DNA of 64,000 nt from Plotosus lineatus (GCA_024760905.1 CM045745.1:20183782-20247781), one strand, 5' to 3'. Numbered from the stretch's first letter, positions 24,807 through 36,954 are shown. Notes: generated by a model not told the origin, from the letters alone. Program-made: numbers and translations.

Positions 24807-25158
24807 CTGTCTGTCTTCCTTTTGGCTTTTTCCCTTTTCCTCGGGAGTCGCCACAGCGAATCATCTGATTCGCACGTTTGATTTGGCAGAGGTTTTTACG
24901 TCGGATGCCCTTCCTGTCACAACCCTTTATAGTAAGGGACAGAAACACGCTGACGGCTTTGCAGCTACTCTTTACGAAAGTCAGCAATGGTTCTTTTACA
25001 TGCCTCTCACCATAGACAGTAGACATGGCCCGCCTTTGATAACCCAGTTAACTGCACTGGGGGGGGGGGCAGTGACAACCTTGTGGAGAGTGGGACTCGA
25101 ACCCCCAACCTTTGGATCAGCGATCCAGCGCCCTATACCACTAGACCACCACTGCCCC
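24807..25158 (-). mobile_element. SINE-A with RTE-like tail and 17-bp TSD
   Basis: The minus-strand head is the normal SINE-A tRNA-like start ending at 25158. The tail differs from the L2 type: on the plus strand it reads TTCCTTTTGGCTTTTTCC, 'GAGTCGCCACAGCGAATCAT' and 'CGGATGCCCTTCCTGTCACA', which match the 3' end and the 5' leader of the RTE LINE. The 17-bp duplication AGAAGACAGACTATTGT at 24790-24806 and 25162-25178 proves insertion by retroposition at this site. Confidence 0.9.
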
Positions 25159-25601
25159 ATCAGAAGACAGACTATTGTATTACTCACAGTTAAGCTGACT
25201 GGTCCACGGAGATTATCCAATTTCAAGAAAATCTTGATTAATGCTAATTAGTATTTACATAAAATTTATTTATGCAAGTTTAATGATGTAAATACAAAAT
25301 GAGCAACACCTTTTAAAAATCCACATCATTGGGTGCATATAATTTGGCACATTATGATAAAGTTCATTGTATGCTTTTAAATACAAAATATAATTATTTG
25401 CATCTCAGAGGTTAATGAAAATTACTTCATAAATTGCATCAAAATACCCAAATATGGTGTGTTTTTTGTTTGTTTGTTTTTTTTTGACTGAGTGACATGT
25501 ACTTGATGAATTGTACCGACTCAGGAATGGTTCAAATCAGAAATCTGTTGAGATTATCTTTTAATATTACTTCGGCACGAGCTGGAAGAGATTCGTGTTG
25601 C
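25159..25601. repeat. Inverted-repeat arm, copied at 48000-48435
   Basis: This 443-bp non-SINE segment occurs, reverse-complemented and only slightly diverged, at 47997-48435. The match also covers the adjoining head half of the SINE (24940-25158 with 48436-48662). It ends abruptly at GATTCGTGTTGC (25590-25601). No transposon signature is visible inside it, so it is probably ordinary flanking DNA of the SINE site. Confidence 0.85.
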
Positions 25602-26055
25602 TAGTTTTGCACTGATTCTTGGCATGGCTTGGTACAAATTTCAACAGTACATTACATTTAGTAGAGTAGGTGGGGTCTTTTCATTAGCAAACTATTAGTT
25701 AAACCTTAAACTGTTGAGTACTTTCGAATTTTTCATTTGTATGGTCATAAGATCTGTGAGATGCAACAAGTAGAGCAGAATATTTGATCAGTTGAGTGGT
25801 TGCAATTCTCAGATATTAATGCTTCATTAGGTAGAAATAACTGGGGCTCTCAATCTCAAAAAAAAAAAATGGGCTGGTGGATAGAAGGATTAAAATTGTG
25901 TAATGCCTCCGTAAAAATATTCACAAAATACCAAAATACTATATTTAATAATTTATTTTAATACACATTGCTATTGATGAGCTATGCACTCTTAGTAAAA
26001 TATTTTTAAATGCATATACAGCACTGAGCTTTCTGGAGAGGTGATTATTTAACAT
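25602..26055. other. Unique-looking non-coding DNA
   Basis: No gene or transposon was recognised. Confidence 0.5.
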
Positions 26056-26070
26056 CTATGAGTCTTTTCA

Positions 26071-26482
26071 GGCGGCACGGTGGCGTAGTGGTTAGCACGT
26101 CCGCCTCACAGTAAGAAGGCCCGGGTTCGATTCCCGGCCTGGGCGTTTCTGTGTGGAGTTTGCATGTTCTCCCCGTGCTTGTGCGGGTTTCCTCCGGGTG
26201 CTCCGGTTTCCCCCGCAATCCAAAGACGTGCACTGTAGGTTAATTGGCCGTTCTAAATTGACCATAGTTTCTCTCCTGCAGCGGCACTGGAACCCAGTCG
26301 TATCGGCACTTGCCTTTCCATTGGATCCTTCCGGTGGCGCCGAGACAGGGGGGGACTTGCTGCTTGGGTAACAGCCTGTCCCTCATTACTCCCTACCCAG
26401 GCTCTGTGCACTGGGGAGTATCACCAGTCGGGATACTGGCCAGAGCGCAGCCATAGTCCTTCGGGACTGACGGAGGCCTACG
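26071..26482 (+). mobile_element. SINE-D, young full-length copy with a different 3' half
   Basis: Starts GGCGGCACGGTGGCGTAGTG with a near-perfect tRNA-like head: A box GCGTAGTGG, B box GGTTCGATTCC. The 15-bp target duplication CTATGAGTCTTTTCA at 26056-26070 and 26483-26497 is exact. After 'AATTGGCCGTTCTAAATTG' this copy departs from the older SINE-D copies and ends in an unrelated GC-richer region ('CTCTGTGCACTGGGGAGTAT', 'GACTGACGGAGGCCTACG') without a simple tail. It appears the youngest SINE in the window. Confidence 0.85.
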
Positions 26483-26497
26483 CTATGAGTCTTTTCA

Positions 26498-26658
26498 ACA
26501 GTCATGATAGAAGACCTTGTGATTTGTGGTTTCTCTGTAACACAAGATCTGTCGCTGAAGGACCAATTGTTACAAGTGATAACAGGAACTGTGAACAATG
26601 CGAGGAAACATGCAAGAAACAGTACTTCTTAAAAAAAAAAAAAAAAAAAAAAGACATA
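26498..26658. other. Spacer with poly-A
   Basis: Short unique DNA ending in an A22 tract at 26631-26652. Confidence 0.5.
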
Positions 26659-27323
26659 CAGGTATACCTCGGCTGAAGTCGTTTCGAGTTAAGTCGTTCT
26701 CGATTATACGTTGGTTTTCACAAAAGTATAGAAAAATAAGAAAAATAAAGTTTAATAAAATAGATCTTATTTGTTATAGTCTGTGCTGGCTGGAGGCGTT
26801 AACTCTCTCTTCATTCATTGCAAGCGCTGGCGAGGGGCGTGGATGCTACATGCAGGCGAGGTCCGGAGAGCGCACCGGTTTCCAATCAGCGAGCTATAAA
26901 TAGGAGCGGCGCGCTTCCCTCCGACGTGAGAAGGTTGTCCTTCCCAGTGATTCCGTTTCCCTGCTATCTCTCTAACTCCTGATATCCTGCTTTGTGCTCG
27001 ACCAGTTTCCATCTATTAATTATTTCCAGTGATTTAGATTGTCCAAAGTGCAAAATAAAATCGTTGAATCTTCTTACATGGTCTCCTGCATCTTTGGGTC
27101 CGACGCATACGCTCCAGGCGCAACATTATGAACCATATTGAAAATTGCATTCATGAATAAAGTACAGAACGAGGAATGGTTATTTTCTGTTTAGTCTAGA
27201 CAAGTAAATTTGGCGTAGCCTAGCCTAGGCTAGCATAGAGACAAGCTAATTCGATTTAAGTCGTTTTTCGACTTGAGTCGTCTCTCCTGGAACCAATTAA
27301 CGACATTGGGTGAGGTATACCTG
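26659..27323. mobile_element. T5 Tigger-like element carrying a promoter-like insert
   Basis: The ends CAGGTATACCTCGGCTGAAG and, inverted, GGGTGAGGTATACCTG are flanked by TA (26657-26658, 27324-27325). Sub-terminal repeats 'AGTCGTTTCGAGTTAAGTCG' and 'ATTTAAGTCGTTTTTCGACT' fit a Tigger-like MITE. A GC-richer block occupies 26770-27130 (separate entry). Confidence 0.75.
26770..27130 (+). promoter_or_regulatory. LTR-like promoter and polyadenylation module inside T5
   Basis: In order: 'GAGGGGCGTGGATGC', a CCAAT box (TTCCAATCAGCG, 26879-26890), a TATA box (GCTATAAATAGGAG, 26892-26905), a GC-rich start region, then AATAAAATCG (27054-27063) and 'TCTCCTGCATCTTTGGGTCC'. The same order of parts, with related text, occurs in the foldback element at 11194-11863. 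It looks like a retroviral-style LTR U3-R-U5. No target duplication was found. Confidence 0.45.
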
Positions 27324-27325
27324 TA

Positions 27326-27900
27326 TATAAATAATACTGGGAGTGATTATAATAAAACATTTGAAAAGCACGAAGCAGATTAAATTGTGAACTATAACAT
27401 TTAAAAATGAGTGGGAACTGACTTAGCGCTGATAATTACAAGGTATGGCATTTTATTAATAACTAAAAATTGTTGACCAAATTGTTGACCAAGTTATTGT
27501 GAGATATATTGAAAAAATGTAACACTTTAAGGCATGGTGTTAAGCAATTAATTTAAAAACTTGGTTCCATCTGGTTAATCAGCATTCAGTGGTCTGTTAT
27601 TTCTTTAACATTGTTAAGCTTAACAGTCCTTTTCCCTGGGGCACACCATTCAAAAAATAATTTAAAATCAATAAATACATTTTTACTTATGAAAGAAATC
27701 AATAATTTGTCAAATTCTGAAGTAGACATGTAATGAGTGGGATGATGTACACACTGTACAGTGAGCTTATCATGAAATACTTACCCTCCCTTCAGAGCGA
27801 TGCAAGATCGCGACCCTTAGCTTCAGGGATTCCATCACTTGGTCAGGTTTCCATAATGTCTGGATCATAACGAGTATCCCATATCTTTGTTATTTAACAT
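27326..27900. other. Unique-looking AT-rich DNA
   Basis: No gene or transposon was recognised. Confidence 0.5.
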
Positions 27901-27904
27901 ATCC

Positions 27905-28240
27905 GACATTGATGGCATGGTGGGTAGTGGCTAGCATTTCCACTTCACAAGCAGAAGGTCCTTGGTTCGAGTCGTGGGCTCTGCGAGGGTGATTCAGTGT
28001 GGAGTTTGCATGTTTTCCATGAGTTTTGTGTGGTTTCCCTCTGGGTGCTCCAGTTTCCTGCCGCAGCTCTGAAGGCATGCACCTGAGGGCAACTGGCTCT
28101 TCCAAATAGCGTGTACGTGTGTGTTGGCCCTGTGATGGTCTGGTGAGCCATACAGGCTGTGTCCTATTTTCTCCTGGGTTACTCTCTCCCTGTGATCAAA
28201 GAAAGATAAAGCAGGTCAGCAAATGACTGAGTGATGATAT
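27905..28240 (+). mobile_element. SINE-D, old copy
   Basis: Head 'GGCATGGTGGGTAGTGGCTA', 'GCAGAAGGTCCTTGGTTCGA', body 'GTGTGGAGTTTGCATGTTTT' and 'GGTTTCCCTCTGGGTGCTCC', then the common 3' module in decayed form. No target duplication was found. Confidence 0.65.
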
Positions 28241-28754
28241 AATGTGATCTGACTGTCACACTTCAGTGGTTTGGATGACAGAAGAAACATGGACATGCAG
28301 AATAACTCAAATAACATTTATTTCACTTTTACTTACTTGCATTATTATTATTATTATTATTATTCTGCTGTTTTCCTTGGAGATAATTTTAACAATCCTG
28401 AACTTAAATCACATACGTGGCCACTTCTTTTTAAACACACAAGGGATGCAGATTAATAAACTACTGGCAATTAGACAGATGTGAGACTGCTCACATGGTA
28501 CCTGCTTGTCCAACCTACTTTTCTTTGTCTGTAACGGACGCTCTGCCTTTAATGCCACAATTACAGTATATGACATGATGTCCTATATTTGATATCATAT
28601 TGATTTAGGCTGTTTAGAACAGAATGACTTTTGTTCTAGGCATGATATGTGATGGAGTTTTCATTAATCTGTTTTTTTGAATGGATGTTAGGATTGATCT
28701 ATGTGCCCAATAATAAAGCAGACAATTAAAATAATTGTTAGCATGGCTAATCAT
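28241..28754. other. Non-coding DNA with (ATT)n
   Basis: A short ATT trinucleotide tract lies at 28342-28363. No gene was recognised. Confidence 0.5.
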
Positions 28755-28880
28755 GGGGCAGCACAGTGCTGAATTGGCTCGAGTCCATGTTTGGCAAGGG
28801 CGTTTCTATATGGACTTTGCATGTCCTCTGCATGTTTGGTTGGGTTTCCTCCCACAGTCTGAAGACTGAGTAAATGGATT
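28755..28880 (+). mobile_element. SINE-D 5' fragment
   Basis: 'GGGGCAGCACAGTGCTGAAT' with an internal gap, then 'GGACTTTGCATGTCCTCTGC' and 'GGTTTCCTCCCACAGTCTGA'. It stops near 28880; the 3' module is absent. Confidence 0.55.
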
Positions 28881-29624
28881 TATTGGATGTTATAATTGTA
28901 ATCAATTATTTCATGGGAGATGATTTCATATTGCACATGCATTTTTTTTTTATACAGTACGATGAGATTTAATCATGTTTCTATCTATACTCCTACTTAG
29001 AAATGAGGGAGGTTTGAATGCTTAATTCACGCCAGGACTGTTTATATTAGATTTCTGACTTTTTAAATATTTTTGAGTATTTAATAACTTTCGCTTGCTC
29101 TGATTCTCTCTCACTTTCCCACGCTTTTCATTTTATTCTGGATAATATCAGTCGGTGGGCTGTCACCAAAGCAGCCACGTACCCCTTCCAACAGAGAGTT
29201 TATTACAATCATTCATGTCATTGAAAATGTGTCTGATCAAAAAGACACTGATTACTTACACTTTCCTTTTGTATCTGTCATTCTTTCTCTTTGGAGGTCT
29301 GTCTCTCTCCTGCAGTATCTCTCTCCTTCATCTTATGTCACCTGTCTTGACTTTCGTTCCATGATCCTCTCTTCCTCCCCATCCTCTAGTACCTGTCTCA
29401 GTGTCTTGCTCTATGTGATGGTGCTACTGTCTAAGTCACTGTTCTCATTTGAACTTTTTTTTGCCATCTGCTTCACACTTTCTATCCCTAGCACATCTCA
29501 GACCCCTCCTTCTTTCAATACTCCCCAACAACTTGTTAATCAGTTATCTAATGGTAATACTGTATTTTTGCCCACCATGCTTATAGCACCATGACCATAT
29601 TAGGCAGCATCAAGTTCATATGTA
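28881..29624. other. Unique-looking non-coding DNA
   Basis: Open frames in this pyrimidine-rich stretch show no recognisable domain. Confidence 0.45.
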
Positions 29625-30012
29625 CAGGGATCCCTCACTTTCCGTGGTTAATTAGGACCAAGATCCCCACACGACCATCAAAATCCGCGAGGTAGGATCC
29701 TCCACCAACCCCTACCCCCCGGGACTGACGTATTAGGCCAGCCTAATGCTCCCATGGTGGCCTCAGTCTCCTCAAAGGCAGACACGGACTGATAGGGATT
29801 CTGGTCCTCGTCAGCCACCGACCAGGCCGGGTTACTTCTATGAGCATGGGTTTCGGCAACTTCCGGTGGTATCAGTAAATACACATTCAATATACATGCG
29901 CGTGCACGCACAGATGCGCACCTCACAAAATTGTAACGAGTTTTTATGTGAGATTTTGAGTTGCTTTTTGCTTTGGGTTTGTTTAGGTTTTCTTTTTTTT
30001 TTTTTTTTTTGC
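29625..30012. mobile_element. T3 MITE, one end lost in a satellite
   Basis: Left end CAGGGATCCCTCACTTTCCG after a TA, then 'TGGTTAATTAGGACCAAGAT' and 'ATCCGCGAGGTAGGATCC', the family's other end region. It runs into poly-T and then directly into the TG/TA satellite; the second terminus is missing. Confidence 0.65.
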
Positions 30013-30665
<653 letters not shown>

Positions 30666-32160
30666 TAAATAATGGACTAGGGGATGTGTGAGCAAAAGAC
30701 AAGACCAGCATACGACTGTTTGTGAAGGAGTGTGGATGTGTATCTTTGCAATTAGTAAATGCAAATATACAGTTTAAGACACTGAGAGATGTAGTTATAG
30801 AAATGTGGTTTATTTATTTATTTATTTATTTTGATGTGTGTGCGCGGCTGCTGTTGGCAGGCTCACTGTAATATGGACTTAGTAAGCAGAGCTGAATTCT
30901 GAAGAGAAATTGGATCAGATTACAGTAAATTTTGGCACTGGATTAAACCCAATCCTCTCTGTGCTTCTAAGATGACTGTGACAGTGGAAAAAAGAGATTA
31001 GGAATATTTTGTAGGAGAGGCAGAGCTGGAGGCTGCTGTATGTGGACACAACAGTCTCTTATCCAAAATTATCTTTCTTAAGCATGTGACCTGCCTGAAC
31101 TTCCCTTATATTTATAATTAGTGCATATTCCCATTGAGGCAGCTTTTTACACCACTTTATGCAGATCTCTGGCATTCCAGCTCTTTTTTTCAGTCTGACT
31201 CAGTATGTAGTTTCATTTTCTCTTTTCACACTCCCGAGCCTCACCATCATCTACACGTGAAGTGGTATTTGGGCTCCTGTCCAAATTTTGGAGTCCTGCT
31301 GATTCCTGAATCTATTTTACTGTCTTACCCACTGGCTCCTTGCTGTTTCACAGATTTTTCCTCCTGCCTGTGGATCTTCACTTGAAAGGTGTTTCCTGTA
31401 ATTGCTGTTGTAGACCAACTCTTGATAAGTGCTATTTTTTTGTCGAGAAGAGGAGACATTACTTAGTAATTATTTTTCTTCCTTCCTTCCTTCCTACCAT
31501 CATTTCATTCTATCTTTCTTTAAAGGTCACATAAGGATTTCCCAAGGATTTAAAAAAAAAAAAACTGCTGATGAAGTGGTAACATCAATCCCCACCCGGT
31601 CTCTCTAGTGCTGAAAGGCATTGTTTTGTATGCCAATCTCTCTATCAATCATATTTCCAGAACAGTTACATAAATATAGGAACATAGATATAAATGGTAA
31701 AACAATACAATGCTTGTTCTTCCAAAAAATCTTTGTTTGATTTGAAGAGGTTTTTAACAAACAGTGACAGATTGTGCAAAACCTAATGATCTTATCTCAG
31801 CTAATTAGCTTGGAAATGACTAACTGTGTACAAGCTGCAAGATAACTGAGATTAGTGATTTAAGCAAGCACACTGATCTGCATTTCTGTGTGACAATAGG
31901 AATCGTACTAATCAGTGTATACCCAGGATCATAAAATGTCAGATTATTCAAATATAGAATCTTTAAAATTAATAAAGCAGAGAATAGTGTAGTACCATCA
32001 AGATCTGTAGAATGGTATAGCTGCACAAGCAACGCCTGTCAGAAACTACTTGCCGAATGTTTATTTCATGGAAAAGAAGTAAGCAGTATGCAGCACATGA
32101 AAAATAAGAATTTAGCAGAGCACTATCATGAGATCATGACCATTGTATATTACTGTGATG
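30666..32160. other. Unique-looking non-coding DNA
   Basis: No exon or transposon was recognised. (TTTA)n near 30810-30830 and A12 near 31552. Confidence 0.5.
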
Positions 32161-32337
32161 AGAATTTCCAGTAGCCCATCTGCCTCATAGCAAGAAGGCC
32201 CTAGGATAGACCCTTACACGTAGCCACAGTGTTTCTATCTGAAGTTTTCATATTTGTTTGTCCTGTACTTGCATGGGTTTCCTTGGAGCACTCTGGTTTC
32301 CTTCAAAGGATGAAAGACTTGCACATACAGACACTCT

Positions 32338-33125
32338 CCGCTTTACAGCCATTCGTTTTGTGTATTTTTCGATTTTATATTAAAAAAAAAAAGTCAAATT
32401 TTGAGTTTAGCGTTATCTCTGTAGTACGAGACTTACCTACATAGTACGCTGACCTAATATGCTACTTACGCATGACGCTATGTCAATTGTTTACAAACGA
32501 CAGACTGAATGTGCCCCTCCTTCTTCCCAGTTCACTGCGTGTTGCCCTTATGTTAAGACATCGTCTCTGTGATCTTTGTGTTTGCACTGTTTTGCGGACT
32601 TTTATAACCCTCAGCAAATATGGTTGGTCAGAAGCGTAAGCCTACTAGTGATAGTGGGAATCAGAAAAAGCGGCACGCCATCTCATTAAAAGCGAAGATG
32701 GCTATTATCAAGAAAATTGATGCTGGTGAATGTTGCACGTTTCTTCCAAATGGCTCCGTTGACCATTTGGAACGATTTACAAGCAGAAAGATCTCATCAC
32801 AGAGAATATTAAAGGTCATATTTGATCCTGTATTTTATACTTGATGAGTGAATTTCAATAAAATTTATCTATTTGAAATTATTTTGCTTGAATTTAATTT
32901 ATTTGAAATTAATGTTGATATTATTTGATATATTTGATATTATAAACAACATTGTAAAATAATTGATTTCGGGGTGTTTTATGAGATACGGTAATGGTAT
33001 TTATGGATGTATAGTACAGTATGAATGTTATACGTCACTGGAACGTACAGTAACAACTTGCGGTTTATTTCTCCTTGCGTTCGGCCGTCCGGAACCAAAC
33101 TAAAACGTAAGTTGGTGAGCGTCTG
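32338..33125 (+). mobile_element. Tigger T1, second copy, internally deleted
   Basis: The ends CAGACACTCTCCGCTTTACA and, inverted, GTAAGTTGGTGAGCGTCTG match T1 at 18399-22631, with TA on both sides. It holds 'AACGACAGACTGAATGTGCC', also seen inverted near 22473-22500. At about 788 bp most of the transposase gene is missing. An N-terminal piece remains at 32620. Confidence 0.8.
32620..32844 (+). pseudogene. Tigger transposase N-terminal fragment
   Basis: The 74-codon frame starts MVGQKRKPTSDSGNQKKRHA and continues ISLKAKMAIIKKIDAGE, the basic leader and first helix of the CENP-B/pogo-type helix-turn-helix that binds the transposon ends. After about residue 44 the sequence jumps to non-homologous text, so the rest of the DNA-binding domain and the catalytic DDE domain are deleted. 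'AAATATGGTTGG' at the start is shared with T1 copy 1. Confidence 0.7.
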
Positions 33126-33152
33126 TAATTCTAATTGAATATTCTTGGTTTG

Positions 33153-33194
<42 letters not shown>

Positions 33195-33445
33195 ACCCTA
33201 CAATGATCTAACGAGCTATTGAGGGTGTTTTCTTCATTCACCCACAGTTAGCTGGGCTGGACTTCAACCCTCCTGCTACACTAGAACGGAATTTAGCCAT
33301 TCAGGAAAGGAGATAACAGAACGAATGTGTGTGTGTGAGTGTGAGTGTGAGCGAGAGAGAGGGAAACGTTATTACAGGCATGCAATAGTGAAACTATGCT
33401 TACAGGCAAAAAAGGCTCAATATACTATTGATGGCTGTTTTAGAC

Positions 33446-33983
33446 CAGTGCTAATCAAATAGTAGGGCGCCTCCCCCTTGGGGGCTCAGTGTGATGCTGT
33501 GAGGAGCGTGTATGACTCTGGAGAACATGCTTTTCTGGAATAGTGTACGAGAATTAAGTAATTCTCCACTCCAGTAGTTGGCAGTGGCACTCTCATTGTC
33601 GCGCTATGGTGTAGTGTTTTTTTTTTTGCATAAGCAAACGATATGAAGTGCAGTTAACAACCCCTCAAGAAACAACATGGAAAATTTTCTAACAGGAACA
33701 AAGAGAAAGGCGGACAGAGATGGAGGTATTAAGACATAAAAAAGTTGAATGAGTTTAAATCAGGAATTATTTGTTTAAATTTCAGTCCCATTGGTGCACT
33801 TTGTATCTTTAAATCTTTTCTGTTACAGATTAAAAAACAATTTTAATGTTAATGTTATGCAGAGGTGTACTAATAACAATTTTATAGACAAATACTAATT
33901 GTAGTCGCTTGCGGGCGGTAGGGGGAGTGAAATGTTTTTTCTTCCTAGAGGGGGCGCCACAGAAATTAATTGAGAAAGCGCTG
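33446..33983. mobile_element. hAT-like MITE with 8-bp TSD
   Basis: Ends CAGTGCTAATCAAATAGTAG and, inverted, TTAATTGAGAAAGCGCTG; flanks TTTTAGAC (33438-33445) and TATTAGAC (33984-33991) differ at one position, a good hAT duplication. Internal text 'AAGCAAACGATATGAAGTGC' is shared with the copy at 722-1110. Confidence 0.75.
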
Positions 33984-33991
33984 TATTAGAC

Positions 33992-35786
33992 TGAAAAAAG
34001 ATAAGCACCAGCAGAATTTTAGAAGTAAACAAACAAACATTGAGTGAAAATGTCAGTGAATTGTTCCTGAAAAGTCAGCATCTCTTATTTGAAATTGATT
34101 TTAATGAAATGTCTCTTTCAGTTTTGGGTGAAAATGATGAGCAGCTGTGGCTTTTTTCTTTTCTTTTCTATAAAAAAAAGGTTCATAAGAGGTTTTCATG
34201 AACATTACATTTATGTGACTCAGTGTGTGAATATGTAAAAACAAAGGTGCATGTAAATAGTTTGTGGTCTGGATTTATTCTCGAGCTGAATTATGTAGAA
34301 AACTTTTGGAAATGGCACAACAGAATGAGTTCATCCGAGTGCCAAGATAGTGCGAGTGTGAATCACGACAACTCTACAGCCATCCATGGCTGTGGGCCAA
34401 GGGAGCAAAATTGGCTGTGCTGTCTGAGTCGGAGGACGAGCATACTCTTTAATCAGATGGCCTCATTTATCAATCTTTCAGTAAATTTGTGTGTTGATTT
34501 GTGTGATGCTATTAATCTTGCATCAGCCGAGGAATTTTGTTTACAGCTTACAGCTGTAAGCAGACACACTCTGTGTTTATATGGCAGCGCTTCTTTTGTT
34601 CGAATTGATTACTTTATTTTTCAGATACTTTCATATTCATAATATGATCAATCTGAGCGAAATCTTTCTTTTTGGGGCAAATTATATGACTTGAGTTGAA
34701 ACATACATGAGTTAGTTGTCATCATCTTTTATATACAGTAAATAAAACTATTCATCACCACTGATCTGCTAAATGTTTTTTAGTTTGAGCTGTTTTAAAT
34801 TGAAATATTAGAAATATCAATACCTATGCCATTCAGACTACATAAGCAGCATGACTACCGTACTGTGAACAATCCATCACCCAACTTGTCAATCAGTGGG
34901 AAGACACCCCTGCCGACTAGATACAAGTTGACGTAAAGCTGATAGTGTTCATGCGACCAATGATGGAACTAATTACATACATACAATATATCTATCTTTA
35001 TAGGAGACCCTGGGGAATGAGCCAGTAAATAGACACGATGTACAAGATACAGGAAGAGACTGGAATTAAACAGCTGTGTCATTGCTTGTTATGTCAATTA
35101 ATCAGATCAAATCAAATGCCTTGCTTTTCTATAAAGATTGCACTTGATAAGAAAATGGAAAAATGGGAAAGGGTCATTTAATCGAATACGTCCAATGTTA
35201 TCATGTTCTAGAGTGCTTGCTGTGTCAAGAAAAGAAAGGAAAGGTATTAAGCAATGTGCCGATCATGCATAGTGACTATTGAGCATTCTTCTGAAGGTAG
35301 TGTTCTGATCCGGGTATGCTTCAGTTGGACAAGTCGAGGCTCAGTAACATGACAAGGCAATAAAATGAAGTCTGCTAATAACTTGAATGGCAAGGTTATT
35401 TTATCAATAGTTGTTTTTGTTGGGTTTTTTTATATCCTCGATGGTACAGATTATAAATTTAGGTTCAGGGACCATAATCTTTTTCACACCTGAACTGGTA
35501 CCACAGCGGTACCAATTTGCTGATCATGGTTAAAAAATATTCACAAAATGGATCATTTGCTGATCTTAATTTTAAAAGAGCATAGTGGGGGTGGTAATGC
35601 AACTGTAGATAGAAATAAATGGGACATTAAAAGCCATTGCAGAAACAGTATCACCGTGAATAAATTTTCCTTAAGCAGAGATAAAGGCCTCATAGAAATC
35701 GTACAGTGTGTGACTGAAGTTTTATCATGTCTGTTAAAATACATATTATTCAAAAATTAATTTATATATGTACATATGTTGTTTAG
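33992..35786 (+). other. Intron DNA upstream of the pcx exon
   Basis: No other exon or transposon was recognised. A 139-codon frame at 34223-34642 shows no domain. The acceptor at its end has a weak pyrimidine tract: the last 20 bases (ATATGTACATATGTTGTTTAG region) are interrupted by purines. Confidence 0.55.
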
Positions 35787-35906
<120 letters not shown>

Positions 35907-35949
35907 TAAGTTTTCATTATCATGATTTTATATATATATATATAGATAG

Positions 35950-36007
35950 ATAGCGTGTTACCCTTGTGTTCAGAGGTCAACTCCTGATCTTTGTGTTTAC
36001 ACTGTTT

Positions 36008-36046
<39 letters not shown>

Positions 36047-36345
36047 AAACTGAACTGTGAAGAAGGAGGGGCCCATTCAGTCTGTCGTTTGTAAACAATG
36101 GACGCAGCGTCATTATGTCAGCGTAACAAGAAGGGGCTCAGAGCTGACCCTTGATGCAGTCCCACATCCACCTTGAACTCTTCTGTCACACCGACAGCAC
36201 ACCTCACCACTGTCTTACATCTCTCATACATGTCCTGCACCACTCTAACATACTAACATACTTCTGTGCCACTCTAGACTTCCTCATGCAATACGTAGGT
36301 ACGTCTAAACTCATAATTTGACTTTTAGTAATGTAAGTCGGGGTG
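35950..36345. mobile_element. Rearranged Tigger T1 fragment containing RTE sequence
   Basis: The segment 35955-36010 ('GCGTGTTACCCTTGTGTTCA') is T1 in one orientation, and 36050-36125 ('CTGAACTGTGAAGAAGGAGG', 'TTTGTAAACAATGGACGCAG') is T1 in the other, with (TA)n between. After an RTE piece, T1 text resumes to the terminus-like 'AATGTAAGTCGGGG' near 36333. It lies about 45 bp downstream of the pcx splice donor. Confidence 0.6.
36126..36295 (-). mobile_element. RTE LINE internal fragment
   Basis: 'AAGGGGCTCAGAGCTGACCC' to 'AGACTTCCTCATGCAATAC' matches the reverse-transcriptase palm region of the RTE at about 20085-20240. Neither end of the LINE is present; a short tandem duplication 'TAACATACTAACATAC' lies inside. 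An internal LINE fragment without its 3' end did not arrive by ordinary target-primed insertion. Confidence 0.75.

Positions 36346-36954
<609 letters not shown>

Larger units (their letters stand above)
32163..33330 (+). mobile_element. SINE-D split by a Tigger T1
   Basis: The 5' part (32163-32337) has 'CATAGCAAGAAGGCCCTAGG', 'TTGCATGGGTTTCCTTGGAG' and 'GATGAAAGACTTGCACATA'. After the T1 element the SINE resumes at 33126 with 'ATTCTAATTGAATATTC', an expanded (TG)n (33157-33191), then 'GAGCTATTGAGGGTG' and 'AGTTAGCTGGGCTGGAC'. Order and polarity of both halves fit one old SINE-D interrupted at a TA. Confidence 0.6.

Noticed and set aside
26071..26143. tRNA-like sequence with good A and B boxes; similar at 23291, 48436, 50947 and 60868
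   Set aside because: These are SINE heads, each followed by a SINE body and often bounded by TSDs; no cloverleaf typical of a functional tRNA gene was confirmed.
34223..34642. 139-codon plus-strand frame in the intron before the pcx exon
   Set aside because: No recognisable domain, no flanking splice signals consistent with pcx, and composition like surrounding DNA.
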